From positions 1-26,152 of the forward strand of contig JAXJQF010000073.1 in the NCBI GenBank assembly GCA_036311285.1: a stretch of DNA of 26,152 bases, written 5' to 3'. The notes under the pieces were generated by a model. It did not search any database and was not told the DNA's origin. It saw only the letters and a program-made list of their open reading frames with translations. Position numbers and translations under genes: made by a program. This document shows positions 8,467-17,503 of this stretch, in pieces (position 1 is the stretch's first letter; every line of letters starts with the position of its first letter). This stretch comes from JAXJQF01 sp036311285 (GTDB lineage Bacteria > Pseudomonadota > Gammaproteobacteria > Enterobacterales > Succinivibrionaceae).

Positions 8467-9183
8467 ATGTCTGAAGGATTATATAAGTCAAACGAAGCAA
8501 TGTTTGATTCTAATGTAGTTGCAGGTATTCATGATAGAAAAGAATCTCGCATTCGTGACTTACAGACACAAGTAAGTGTGAAATTTAATGGGTTAAAGAG
8601 ATTTGCTCATGATTTATGGCGTGTACAAAAGATTGAAGATTTAATTTTTGGTAGAGTTAGATTACCTTATGTTTTAATCAATAACTATCTTCAATATATC
8701 CAATTACCAAATGAAGTTGAATCATTGAATTTTGAAGGCGAAGAAATAGGTTATTATTTTATTAGAATAAAGCACAAAAAGTACGGTAAGATTTTAATTA
8801 AATTTAAGCTTCAAGAAATTCATTTGAACAAAGAAGATTTGAAAGTTCGTGTAAATCTTGAAAATTGGGAAATGCCAGATGCTTCTTGGTTTACAAGAAA
8901 TATGATCAAGGTGGGACTACTATTATCTAATAAAGAAGTAGATATTTTGAATAGATACTGTCCAATCTTGAGTTTTGAAAAAGATGAAAATAACTCTAAG
9001 CAATATATCATCAACTTCACTAATGTAATCAAAGAAGCTCTTGATGAAAACTATCTATCAATGACAATGGTTAGGCTTATAAATTGGACTCCGTTAGATA
9101 ACAATTTAATGCTTCAAATTTCGATTAGTAGCGAAAAGCTAGTGAAGTATTTAAAGAATAAGATGCCAATTTTATTCGACTAA
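8467..9183 (+). CDS. Unrecognised 238-residue protein
   Basis: I do not recognise the family. There is no signal peptide or membrane helix, so it is probably cytoplasmic. An N-terminal charged helix (about 1-60: GIHDRKESRIRDLQTQVSVK) leads to RVRLPYVLINNYLQYIQLP. A region of alternating strands (about 85-140) follows: YYFIRIKHKKYGKILIKFKL and LKVRVNLENWEMPDASW. The C-terminal half is mixed alpha/beta, ending LVKYLKNKMPILFD. I start it at ATG 8467: AAGGAG (8456-8461) lies five bases upstream, whereas the in-frame GTG 8461 would overlap that ribosome site. It is flanked by terminators on both sides and is probably transcribed alone. Codon use is like its neighbours, so it looks like a normal chromosomal gene. 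Function unknown. Confidence 0.82.
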   Translation: MSEGLYKSNEAMFDSNVVAGIHDRKESRIRDLQTQVSVKFNGLKRFAHDLWRVQKIEDLIFGRVRLPYVLINNYLQYIQLPNEVESLNFEGEEIGYYFIRIKHKKYGKILIKFKLQEIHLNKEDLKVRVNLENWEMPDASWFTRNMIKVGLLLSNKEVDILNRYCPILSFEKDENNSKQYIINFTNVIKEALDENYLSMTMVRLINWTPLDNNLMLQISISSEKLVKYLKNKMPILFD

Positions 9184-9250
9184 TGCTTGCACTAACTCTT
9201 GTCACTGGTTAGTTATTATAAAATAAGTACTTAAAAGTATAATCAATAAG

Positions 9251-9280
9251 AAGAAAACGGTTGAACCGTTTTCTTTTTTA
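9251..9280 (+). terminator. Rho-independent terminator after the 8467 gene
   Basis: Stem AAGAAAACGG / CCGTTTTCTT around TTGAA, followed by a T-run. It is a textbook terminator 68 bases after the stop codon. Its core resembles the dolP terminator stem. Confidence 0.9.
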
Positions 9281-9705
9281 TTTTCCTTTTTCTTTCTTTT
9301 CTTGTACATTGTTTTTTACATTTATTTTCTTTCTTTTTTTTACATATTTGATTGTGTTGTAACGGACCGTGTGATGGTATGGAGCTAATCAGAGCAAAGA
9401 AAAGCTTTTTATTCTACATCCAAAAGTAATCATTTTAATATGTAATACTAATTACGTTTTATCAGTTTTTCTTAATATAACAAATGTTTTAGTTGCAATT
9501 AATGCATCCGGTAAAACTTATTCATTAAAGGTTATTTTTCTTGCGTTGCATTTTGGATTAAGTAAACCAATAACATAGTGAGACAGAAAAGAATATATCA
9601 ATTTTATAATTATGGTTAAGAACTTTTTGATATCTTAAAAATGAATACTTTTAATGAAAAAAATTTGGTTGTGTTTCAAAAAATTAATATAAAAAAATGT
9701 ATAAA

Positions 9706-9738
9706 AAAACGTTTTCAAATTCCAATTTATAGTATAAA
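9706..9738 (+). promoter_or_regulatory. Candidate amylase promoter with LacI-type operator
   Basis: The perfect palindrome AAAACGTTTT (9706-9715) has the central CG typical of LacI/GalR-family operators. A TATAAA -10 candidate lies at 9733-9738, with the -35 position falling in the palindrome (9710-9715). Repressor binding there would block polymerase. Start site and regulator are unproven; no LacI-family gene is in the window. Confidence 0.35.
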
Positions 9739-9861
9739 ATACAAACACTGACCAAAAAATACACACACTGGTTATGCACTGTGATTATGAAAATATAATG
9801 ATTACAAATAATTATAGAAATGCATAAGAATGATAATAATAGATTGGACTCTTTAGTTTAT

Positions 9862-9869
9862 AAACGTTT
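9862..9869. promoter_or_regulatory. Second AAACGTTT palindrome upstream of the amylase gene
   Basis: AAACGTTT repeats the core of the palindrome at 9706-9715, about 155 bp downstream and about 270 bp before the amylase start. Two matching sites could allow looping by a tetrameric repressor. The site is short, so chance occurrence is possible. Confidence 0.3.
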
Positions 9870-10140
9870 GAATAGAACGATAAACTAAGTTTAAAACAAA
9901 ACTAGGACTAATTTAAGCTAAGCTATATAGCTGTAAAACTGTTATATTGATTAGTTGTCTCTATGAAGTTGTAGATATACAGATACTTTTTAAGATAATT
10001 TTAGACTTAGATAAGTTTAGACAACAAAGGACATTCTCTTTTTTCTCGTTTGAAGTAATTTTTTATATTTTATTTTTTAGTCACTAATACATAATCGTGC
10101 ATGATTTTAAAATTAAAGAATAAGGACTGAGGAAAAGTTT

Positions 10141-13100
10141 ATGAAGTTTTCTTATACAAAGATTGCATCTACAGTGTTAGCAGCTTTATTGTTACCTGCC
10201 TGTGGTGGCGGTAGCAGTGGAGGCGATGAATGCAAAGGCGATAACTGTGGAACCAATCCACCAAACCCTGAAGTTATTTCTTATGACTTAAAGATTAACG
10301 TTCAAGAATATGAAGATAAGATTGAAAACGCGATAGTTTGTATTGATATGAACGAAGATGACGTTTGTTCAAACGTTTCTACTAATGCAAATGTGTCTAC
10401 CAACGCAAATGAAATAAAAGATATTGGTGTTGTAAAAACTAAAAACGGTTACGTTACATTCAAAGTAACTAGTGAAGATAAGATCACAGGTAAAAATATC
10501 TTAGCTTATACAAGTAATAAGGCTGTTTCTCTACGAGCTCCTGTTTCAAAAGAAGACTTAAAAGAAAATACTGTAAATGAAATTTTTGTAACTCCATTAA
10601 TTAATGTTTTAACAAAATATATTGAGTTATCTGGCAAGAATTTAAAAAATGCTAAAAAAGAATTAGCAGATACAATAGGAATAAGTGTTGATGCGTTTAA
10701 TAAGTCTGTAACAACAAAGGGTTCAGCTCTAAACGTATTAGTAGAAACTTTAGATGTGTTAGATATTGCAAAGTCTAATGATGCTCAAGAAATTCTTCAA
10801 AAGACAGCACAGAGTTATACAAAGATCGAAGAGGCAATTAAGAATGATGTTAAGCCTGAACAGATTGTGTCTGATGTTGTAAATAATAGTGAAAAAGAAA
10901 ATCCATTTGAAGAAATTAAAACAGAGCCTGAAGGTGATGTTACTAATGAACCACCAGTTGCTAAGTTTATTTTCACTGTAAAAGATAATGGTTTAGTTGA
11001 ATTTACAAATCAATCAGAAGATGTTGATGGTGATAAGTTAACTTACATCTGGAATTTCGGTGACAACACTTCTAAGGATAAGACTGAAAATCCAGCTCAC
11101 GTATATGCTAATAACGGTAAATATGTAGTTGAATTATTAGTTTCTGACGGTAAGATTACAAGCAAGTATTCGACTGAAATTGAAATCGGTTCAATTCAAA
11201 ACAACTCACCAGTTGCAAGTTTCTATACTGTTGTAGAAGGCTTAGAAGTAACATTCAAGAATACTTCAACAGATCCTGAAAATGATTCATTAACATATTC
11301 ATGGAACTTCGGTGACCAACAAACATCAACAGAAAAAGACCCAGTACACGTTTATAAAGAAGCTGGTACATATACAGTTACTTTAGTTGTAAATGACGGT
11401 ACAAGTGATTCAAAGCTATATAAGAAGTCAGTTGAAGTTGTTAAAGTTTATGAAAATAACGCACCTGAAGCTTCATTTGCGTTTACAGTTTCACAATTAG
11501 ATGTAACTTTTGTGAACAATTCTTCAGATGCTGACGGTGATGAATTAACTTATTCATGGAACTTTGGTGATGGTGAAACATCAACAGTAGCTTCTCCAAA
11601 ACACACATATGAAGAAGCTGGTACATATGAAGTTTCTTTAACTGTATCTGATGGTCAGATTGAAAAGACTACAAAGAAGAATGTTGTTGTAAATAAGAAA
11701 GTTGACCCTGAAGAAAACGTTGCTCCAGTTGCTGACTTTAGCGCAAAAGCAACAGGATTATCTGTAGCATTTAAGAATAACTCAAGTGATGAAGATGGCG
11801 ATACTTTAGAGTATTCATGGGATTTTGGTGATGGTAAAACATCAACAGCAGCTAACCCAACTTATAAATATGCTAAAAAGGGTACTTATGACGTTGTATT
11901 AACTGTAACTGATGGAAAGGAAACAGCTACAAAGAAATTATCAGTAACTGTTAATGATGGCAATGTTGGTGATAACCATGCTCCAGTTGTAGATTTCTAC
12001 TATGAATTCAAGGGCTTAGACGGCTTTGTAATGTCAAATGTTACTGATGAAGATGGTGATACTTTAACTTATCATTGGGATTTCGGTGACGGAAATACAT
12101 CTGACAAGATGGAGCCTAGTCATAAGTATGCAACAGGTGGTGAAAAGGTTGTTACATTAACTGTTTCTGATGGTAAGGAAACTGTATCAAAGACTTACAG
12201 ATTCACATTACAAAATGTTGAAATTGTAAAACCTACGAAGAATGGTATTTACTATAATGGTAAATACACTCATATTTACGTATGGAGAAGTGAACAAGAC
12301 AAACCATTTGGTGATTGGCCAGGTAAGACTATGGATTCAGCTTCAGAATCTTCTGCATGGAAGTTCGTTGATACTTCATCTGTAGGCAACGATAAGATTA
12401 ATTTAATCTTTAATGGTGGCGGTCAAACTGGTGATATTAAAGGCGTATCACCTAAAGGTTGTTACAAAAATGATACATGGATAGAGTATGATCAGTGTAC
12501 TTTATCAGATCAAGACGTTGAAACAATATCAGGTGGTAAAAAACCTATAGGTAATGTTGTTATTGGTGATATCCCTTGGTACGAATTAGATTACGATGAT
12601 GCAGGAAAAGGTTTAACTGTAACTTCTGATATTAGTGGTGTTCAATCTGCTCCATTTGTTACAACTAACCTTGCACCAGGTAGCCATTACTCAACTAAGA
12701 CGTTAGAGTTATCGCTAGAAGATGCTGACAGAAGACGCACATCTGGTACAATTTACTATACATTGGATAACTCAAGACCAACAGAAAGCTCTGCTAAGTA
12801 CACAGGTCCTATTACATTAGAAGATACTTCTGAAGATGGTTTAGGTACTGCTTATCGTTTACGTGTATTAGTTAAGGGTGATAACGGTATGTCTCAAGAG
12901 CAATCATTCTTCTGGTTCTTCAAGAAGAATAAGACTGTAGCTCCTGCAACAGATTTCCGTGACGAAACCATTTACTTCGTATTACCTGCTCGTTATTATG
13001 ATGGCGATCCGTCAAATAACTATCACTGCCGTGATAGATATGACCCAGAAGATCCATCATGGAGAGGTGACTTTAAGGGGTTAATTGAGAAGTTAGATTA

Positions 13101-14706
13101 TATCAAGGGTATGGGCTTTACAGCTATTTGGGTAACTCCACCAGTTGAAAACCGTTCAGGTTTAGACTATCACGGTTACCATGCATACGATTGGTTCCAA
13201 ACTGACTTAAGATTGGAAAGTCCTGGTGCAGCATACTTTGACTTAATCAAGGCTGCCCATAAGAAAGGTATCAAGATTGTACAAGACGTGGTATTAAACC
13301 ACTCAAGTAACTATGGTATTCGTGGTCAAGTTTTCCTTCCAAAGATTCCTACTAAGTACTACGTAGACCCAGCTTATGGTAAGGGTGGTATCGATAATGG
13401 TCCATATCAAGGCACATTAGGTGATTACAACTCTATTAACCGTTGTGATAACGACAACCCTGTAGCTCCTGCATGGCATAGAAGATTATGTGCTGGTGAT
13501 CCTGATGCGTTAGCAACATTCACATTAAGGGGTACAGAAGGTGAAACTATAAATATTGCTGGTGTTGCTGATAAGAGCATCAACAATCACTATTGGTGGA
13601 ATCCAGGTAACCAAGGTGAATATTTACCTTCTAAGTGGTATCACAATGGTTATACAAACATGTGGGAATCTGTAGAAGAAGTTCAACAAAGATCTATGGC
13701 AGGCGACTGTGTAGACTTAAGAACAGAATCAAAACATGTTCAAGATTACATGAACTCAGCAATGAACATGTATATTGATATGGGTATTGATGCAGTACGT
13801 ATCGACACATTAAAGCATATGCCTCGTGAAGAAGTTATTTCAATGGTAAGCACATGGCAAGCTAAGAAACCAGGTATGTTTGTATTCGGGGAAGCGTTGA
13901 TTAAGGGCTTTGGTGATAATACTCCATCTGAATTACTTCCTTGGTACTACACTCGTACATCTAGTGCTAGTTCAAAGTCTGGTGACTCAGGTATTTCTGT
14001 ATTAGACTTCTCTTTAATGAGTACATTCAGAGACAACGTGTCTAAGGGTGGTTTAAATGGTTTAGCGGATGTATTTAACAGATTTGATAACGATTACGCT
14101 GATGCAACTAAGTTAGTTACATTCTTCCAAAACCATGACTTAACACCTGATAATTCATGGTCTGGTAATGGGGCTCAACACTGCTGTACAGATCGTAAGA
14201 ACAGTGCGTTAGCATACAACGTGTTATGGACAGTTCGTGGTATTCCAGTAATGTATGCTGGTGACGAAACTGGTGCTCGTGTTGGTTTACCTCCTGATGT
14301 AGTTGGTTCTAATGACTTAGTTAAGACTACAGGTCGTTTATATATCGGTGATTCTTTAGATAACGGTGATCCAATCATTGGTCATATCACTGACTTGAAT
14401 GCGATCAGAAAGTCTTCTAAGGCATTACAACGTGGTAAGTTAAAAGTATTAAATGGTGAGCCATTAATCTTTGAACGTATCTATGAAAACGAAAGAGCAA
14501 TCGTTGCAATTGTAGGCTCTGGTGGCGGTACTGCAAACGTTTCAGGTGCTACAGATGGTTCTTATGTAGACGTTGTAACTGGTCAGAAGTACACAGTATC
14601 TGGCGGCTCTGTAAATCTTGGTTCAATTCCAGGTAGCTCAATGAGAGTTCTTATTAAGGATTACTCAGGCGGCAAGGTTGCAGGTAAGAGTCAGTTCTTA
14701 AAATAA
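10141..14706 (+). CDS. Surface lipoprotein alpha-amylase (GH13) with five PKD domains
   Basis: 1521-residue starch-degrading lipoprotein. The lipobox LLPAC makes Cys21 the anchor, followed by a Gly/Ser/Asn/Pro linker. Residues 33-265 carry a module with IENAIVCIDMNEDDVCSN. Five PKD domains follow (about 269-352, 354-436, 439-518, 526-606, 612-694), each with W(N/D)FGD and D(G/E).D.L.Y. Next are a CBM26-like starch-binding module (about 700-787) and a CHB_HEX_C-like beta domain (about 815-930). The GH13 barrel begins about 942. All four GH13 regions are intact: DVVLNH from 1049, nucleophile Asp1222 in GIDAVRIDTLKH, acid/base Glu1251 in FGEAL, and Asp1333 in FQNHD. A C-terminal beta domain follows. 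It should hydrolyse alpha-1,4-glucan at the cell surface. GAGGA lies seven bases before ATG 10141. Exact product range (amylase or maltodextrinase) is open. Confidence 0.93.
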   Translation: MKFSYTKIASTVLAALLLPACGGGSSGGDECKGDNCGTNPPNPEVISYDLKINVQEYEDKIENAIVCIDMNEDDVCSNVSTNANVSTNANEIKDIGVVKTKNGYVTFKVTSEDKITGKNILAYTSNKAVSLRAPVSKEDLKENTVNEIFVTPLINVLTKYIELSGKNLKNAKKELADTIGISVDAFNKSVTTKGSALNVLVETLDVLDIAKSNDAQEILQKTAQSYTKIEEAIKNDVKPEQIVSDVVNNSEKENPFEEIKTEPEGDVTNEPPVAKFIFTVKDNGLVEFTNQSEDVDGDKLTYIWNFGDNTSKDKTENPAHVYANNGKYVVELLVSDGKITSKYSTEIEIGSIQNNSPVASFYTVVEGLEVTFKNTSTDPENDSLTYSWNFGDQQTSTEKDPVHVYKEAGTYTVTLVVNDGTSDSKLYKKSVEVVKVYENNAPEASFAFTVSQLDVTFVNNSSDADGDELTYSWNFGDGETSTVASPKHTYEEAGTYEVSLTVSDGQIEKTTKKNVVVNKKVDPEENVAPVADFSAKATGLSVAFKNNSSDEDGDTLEYSWDFGDGKTSTAANPTYKYAKKGTYDVVLTVTDGKETATKKLSVTVNDGNVGDNHAPVVDFYYEFKGLDGFVMSNVTDEDGDTLTYHWDFGDGNTSDKMEPSHKYATGGEKVVTLTVSDGKETVSKTYRFTLQNVEIVKPTKNGIYYNGKYTHIYVWRSEQDKPFGDWPGKTMDSASESSAWKFVDTSSVGNDKINLIFNGGGQTGDIKGVSPKGCYKNDTWIEYDQCTLSDQDVETISGGKKPIGNVVIGDIPWYELDYDDAGKGLTVTSDISGVQSAPFVTTNLAPGSHYSTKTLELSLEDADRRRTSGTIYYTLDNSRPTESSAKYTGPITLEDTSEDGLGTAYRLRVLVKGDNGMSQEQSFFWFFKKNKTVAPATDFRDETIYFVLPARYYDGDPSNNYHCRDRYDPEDPSWRGDFKGLIEKLDYIKGMGFTAIWVTPPVENRSGLDYHGYHAYDWFQTDLRLESPGAAYFDLIKAAHKKGIKIVQDVVLNHSSNYGIRGQVFLPKIPTKYYVDPAYGKGGIDNGPYQGTLGDYNSINRCDNDNPVAPAWHRRLCAGDPDALATFTLRGTEGETINIAGVADKSINNHYWWNPGNQGEYLPSKWYHNGYTNMWESVEEVQQRSMAGDCVDLRTESKHVQDYMNSAMNMYIDMGIDAVRIDTLKHMPREEVISMVSTWQAKKPGMFVFGEALIKGFGDNTPSELLPWYYTRTSSASSKSGDSGISVLDFSLMSTFRDNVSKGGLNGLADVFNRFDNDYADATKLVTFFQNHDLTPDNSWSGNGAQHCCTDRKNSALAYNVLWTVRGIPVMYAGDETGARVGLPPDVVGSNDLVKTTGRLYIGDSLDNGDPIIGHITDLNAIRKSSKALQRGKLKVLNGEPLIFERIYENERAIVAIVGSGGGTANVSGATDGSYVDVVTGQKYTVSGGSVNLGSIPGSSMRVLIKDYSGGKVAGKSQFLK

Positions 14707-14755
14707 TAAGATTTTAAAACTGTAATAAACGTTCAGTTAGAACATAAAATAAATT

Positions 14756-14787
14756 AAAGCCTCGATGAAAATCGAGGCTTTGTTTTT
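14756..14787 (+). terminator. Rho-independent terminator after the amylase gene
   Basis: Perfect 11-bp stem AAAGCCTCGAT / ATCGAGGCTTT with a gaaa loop and a gttttt tail, 49 bases after the stop codon. Confidence 0.92.
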
Positions 14788-15192
14788 ATTCTTTACTACA
14801 TTCTTATAGAGTAGCAGTTACAAAAACGAATTAGAACAAATAAAGATATTTTGCCCCTTCTCGAAATTGTTGAGATTTAGATGGAGAACTAGTATCGAAT
14901 CAGTGTAAAGATATAGTTCTCATCTCTATATCAGTACGCAATTCTTTTAGCTTTTTTAAATTCATAATTCGTAAATTCATAATTTGAATCTTTAAATTTT
15001 CTGATATTGATGAAATGAGTAGTGAGAGCTACCAATCTTTTCATAATGTTATAAGTTTTGAATAGAAAATCTATGAATAAAACTCATATTTCTATACATA
15101 CACTTAAGTTTAAGTTTATACTTACAGTGCAAATCATAAGAATTTAATAATAAACATTAAAATCTGGAATTTATAAGTTATAGAAGATTGTC
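14788..15192. other. Intergenic region before the nucleotidase gene, with small repeats
   Basis: No gene seen. It holds an 8-bp inverted repeat GAGAACTA (14884-14891) / TAGTTCTC (14914-14921) and a 13-bp direct repeat TAAATTCATAATT (14957-14969 and 14972-14984) separated by two bases. The direct repeat, with a 15-bp period, may be a slippage product or a paired binding site. The promoter of the downstream gene should lie here but is not obvious. Confidence 0.5.
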
Positions 15193-17241
15193 ATGAAAAA
15201 TAAATTTGTAAAAAGAATTGTTAGAATTGTTTTTATTGTAGCTGTCTTATTTATTGTATTATTTTATATGCCTGGTTTGATTAACAACGGTAAGGTAAGT
15301 TTAGGTACTACGAACTCTTATAAAAATAGCGTTGTTGAAAATATAAGAAAAGATAGTGCAATCTCTTCGGTAGCAGCTGATAATAGTACAAGCTTGAATC
15401 AAAATAATAATAAAACAACTTACGTAAGATTTTTACATGTAAATGATTTACATTCATATATCTTTCCTCAAAAGCTTTCTTTTTTAATCGACAACAAAAA
15501 GATTACTACTAAAGTAGGCGGTATAAGTGCTTTAGTATCTAAAGTAAAAGCAATTAAGAGTACTAAGCCATCTTTAGATGAAAAAATTTATAATAGCTTT
15601 GATCCTAAGGTTGATACATTTGTGTTATCGGCAGGAGATCAAATTAGCGGTTATTTCCCAAACTATAATGAGTATTTAGGTGAACTTGATGCCATTGTTC
15701 ATAAAAATCTTCAGACTGATTTTTATATTTTAGGTAACCATGAGTTCGATAAAGGTGTAGCAGGACTTGATATGCTCAACAAATTTATGTTGAAAATAGC
15801 TCCTAATACTACTTTAGCTAGTTCTTTAAACACTGTTTTTTTAAATGATGAAGTTATGACTCGTAATTATAAATCTTCACTAAATAATGATTTAAAGAAA
15901 CAGTTGTTTGAGACACAAAACCTAAAGGTTTTGTCTAATGGTCAAGTCCTTGAGTTCTATTCGTTTGTAGATGACTTTTTTGTATTAAAGCAAGAACCAA
16001 AATCAACGACAAGCATTGAATCAAAAGCATTCTTAGATAAAGTAAACGCGAAAATGAAAGAAGCTAAAGAAAAAGGGCATATAAATGTAATAATTTTACA
16101 TGCAGGTTTTGAATTAGAACAAAAACTTGTTGGTTCTTTAAAATATATTGATGTCGCAATTGGGGCTCATTCCCATACATTATGTGGTGATTTTAAAAAT
16201 CTAGGTGTTGATACAATCTGTAATTATCCTTTAACGTTAAAGAATGCTAGTAACAAAAATGTTTGCTATGCTACAGCGTTTGAGCATGGCAAGTTAATCG
16301 GTGAACTAAATGTTGAATATAAAAATGGTGAAGTTGTTGCTTGTACAGGTAATGTAAAGTTTCCTGTACATGTAACAGAATCATTCTTTGAAGAAAATAA
16401 AAAGAGTGCTTCTGATTTTATGTATCAAGTAATAAATACAGGTAAATACAATATTGAATTAGCTAAGAATGATAAAGAATTTGACGAAGAGATCTCTAAA
16501 TATACTCAAGAAATTAAATCAAAATACAATACTAATTTAATAGCTAATACAGAACCACTTTGTTCTAATAGAATTCCAAACATAATGTGTGACATTAAAT
16601 TAAAGATTAACCCACATGACTCAGAAGTTTGCCAAGTATTTCAAAGAGCTTTATTAGATATAACAAAAGCAGATTTTGCCTTAATTAATGCGGGGGCATT
16701 TAGACATGATTTAGAGGTAGGGGATGTTTATTTAGAAAAGTTTAGAACGATGTATCCTTTTGATGGCAAGCTATATTTTTTAAAGTTAAAAGGTTCTGAT
16801 ATCAAATCATTACTTTTATCATATTTAAATATGCTTTACCAAGACATTGATAAATACGACGGTATTTTTCCATGTGGTTATGGCTTAAGTATGGATTTAA
16901 GTGTAAATGGAAGTAAAGATACATTGGATAACTCTAATTCTAAACAAAACACTCAAGTTCTATTAGACAACATTGTCATTAGAGCTAGAGAAAAAAGTGA
17001 CGTTGATACAAACGAATATAAGTTCAATGTTCTTGAAGATAATAGAGAATATGTATTACATATTAATGATTACTTACTGAATATGATTAAGAATGTAAAT
17101 AAGGACATTGATAAATTTATAATAAAGGAACATCCTTCAGTATTTGAGTTGTACGATCAATACTTTAAGCAACATAAGGTTCTTCCAATTTACGATGAAG
17201 TTAACTCATTTGTAAGAAAGTTTCAAAGTAAGAACAAGTGA
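15193..17241 (+). CDS. 5'-nucleotidase/UshA-type metallophosphatase
   Basis: 682-residue member of the bifunctional 5'-nucleotidase/2',3'-cyclic phosphodiesterase family. A single hydrophobic N-terminal segment (about 9-28, IVRIVFIVAVLFIVLFYMP) is a signal peptide or membrane anchor exporting it to the periplasm. All metallophosphoesterase motifs are present: NDLH (Asp85, His87), GDQ (Asp149), GNHEFD (Asn182, His183), LHAGFE (His303) and GAHSHT (His326, His328). The C-terminal substrate domain has NAGAFRHDLEVGDV from 499 and the MYPFDGKLYFLKLKGSDI stretch. It would dephosphorylate extracytoplasmic nucleotides for salvage. It is longer than UshA (about 550), with inserted loops near 210-280 and 400-480. 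The ribosome site before ATG 15193 is weak. Precise substrate is uncertain. Confidence 0.88.
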   Translation: MKNKFVKRIVRIVFIVAVLFIVLFYMPGLINNGKVSLGTTNSYKNSVVENIRKDSAISSVAADNSTSLNQNNNKTTYVRFLHVNDLHSYIFPQKLSFLIDNKKITTKVGGISALVSKVKAIKSTKPSLDEKIYNSFDPKVDTFVLSAGDQISGYFPNYNEYLGELDAIVHKNLQTDFYILGNHEFDKGVAGLDMLNKFMLKIAPNTTLASSLNTVFLNDEVMTRNYKSSLNNDLKKQLFETQNLKVLSNGQVLEFYSFVDDFFVLKQEPKSTTSIESKAFLDKVNAKMKEAKEKGHINVIILHAGFELEQKLVGSLKYIDVAIGAHSHTLCGDFKNLGVDTICNYPLTLKNASNKNVCYATAFEHGKLIGELNVEYKNGEVVACTGNVKFPVHVTESFFEENKKSASDFMYQVINTGKYNIELAKNDKEFDEEISKYTQEIKSKYNTNLIANTEPLCSNRIPNIMCDIKLKINPHDSEVCQVFQRALLDITKADFALINAGAFRHDLEVGDVYLEKFRTMYPFDGKLYFLKLKGSDIKSLLLSYLNMLYQDIDKYDGIFPCGYGLSMDLSVNGSKDTLDNSNSKQNTQVLLDNIVIRAREKSDVDTNEYKFNVLEDNREYVLHINDYLLNMIKNVNKDIDKFIIKEHPSVFELYDQYFKQHKVLPIYDEVNSFVRKFQSKNK

Positions 17242-17275
17242 CGCAAATAAATCTAACAGTTTATAAATTTAAAAT

Positions 17276-17309
17276 AAGCCTAAGAAGTAATATATCTTAG
17301 GCTTTTTTA
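17276..17309 (+). terminator. Rho-independent terminator after the nucleotidase gene
   Basis: Perfect stem AAGCCTAAGA (17276-17285) / TCTTAGGCTT (17295-17304) followed by a T-run, 34 bases past the stop codon. Confidence 0.9.
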
Positions 17310-17330
17310 TTAATGGAACAATGTTAAGTA

Positions 17331-17503
17331 ATGCCTAAATGGAGAATGATAGAAAGTATTGTAAAGAATTGATATTGTGGAACTTATTGGCAAGATCGTG
17401 GATTGAAAGTTATTCCGACAGTATTTTGGGCATTGAAATCGAGTTTTAGCTTTTGTTTTGAAGCTATAGAGAAACATTCGATTGTTGCTGTAAGTACATT
17501 GGG
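17331..17503 (+). pseudogene. DUF4417 protein, internal fragment
   Basis: The frame from ATG 17331 reads MPKWRMIESIVKN, then TGA (17370-17372), then YCGTYWQDRGLKVIPTVFWA and FCFEAIEKHSIVAVSTLGC. The order 'Y.Q..G.KVIPT..W', 'S..FCF..I...S.VA.ST.G' is characteristic of DUF4417 proteins, often found in prophages and mobile elements. The N-terminal part is missing, a stop interrupts it, and at about 17500 it runs straight into hydrolase-methyltransferase sequence in another frame. It is therefore a relic left by recombination. The family assignment is by memory of its pattern. Confidence 0.6.

Larger units (their letters stand above)
9281..10140. other. Long leader region upstream of the amylase gene
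   Basis: Contains a polypyrimidine tract on the + strand (about 9270-9350), a short ACGGACCGT palindrome (9362-9370), and a 67-codon frame open between stops (9375-9578, ending TAG) that has no start codon or recognisable family. From about 9700 there is a candidate promoter with a palindrome over its -35 region, three CACTG repeats (9746, 9766, 9777) and a second palindrome at 9862. No convincing gene. Its length suggests a regulated leader for the amylase gene. Confidence 0.5.

Noticed and set aside
9375..9578. 67-codon open frame in the amylase leader
   Set aside because: It has no start codon or ribosome site and no recognisable family; this length is common by chance between stops.
17481..17503. 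IVAVSTLG as the Ser-containing nucleophile elbow of the hydrolase
   Set aside because: Reading further upstream in the same frame gives GLKVIPTVFWA and FCFEAIEKHS, which fits DUF4417 much better.
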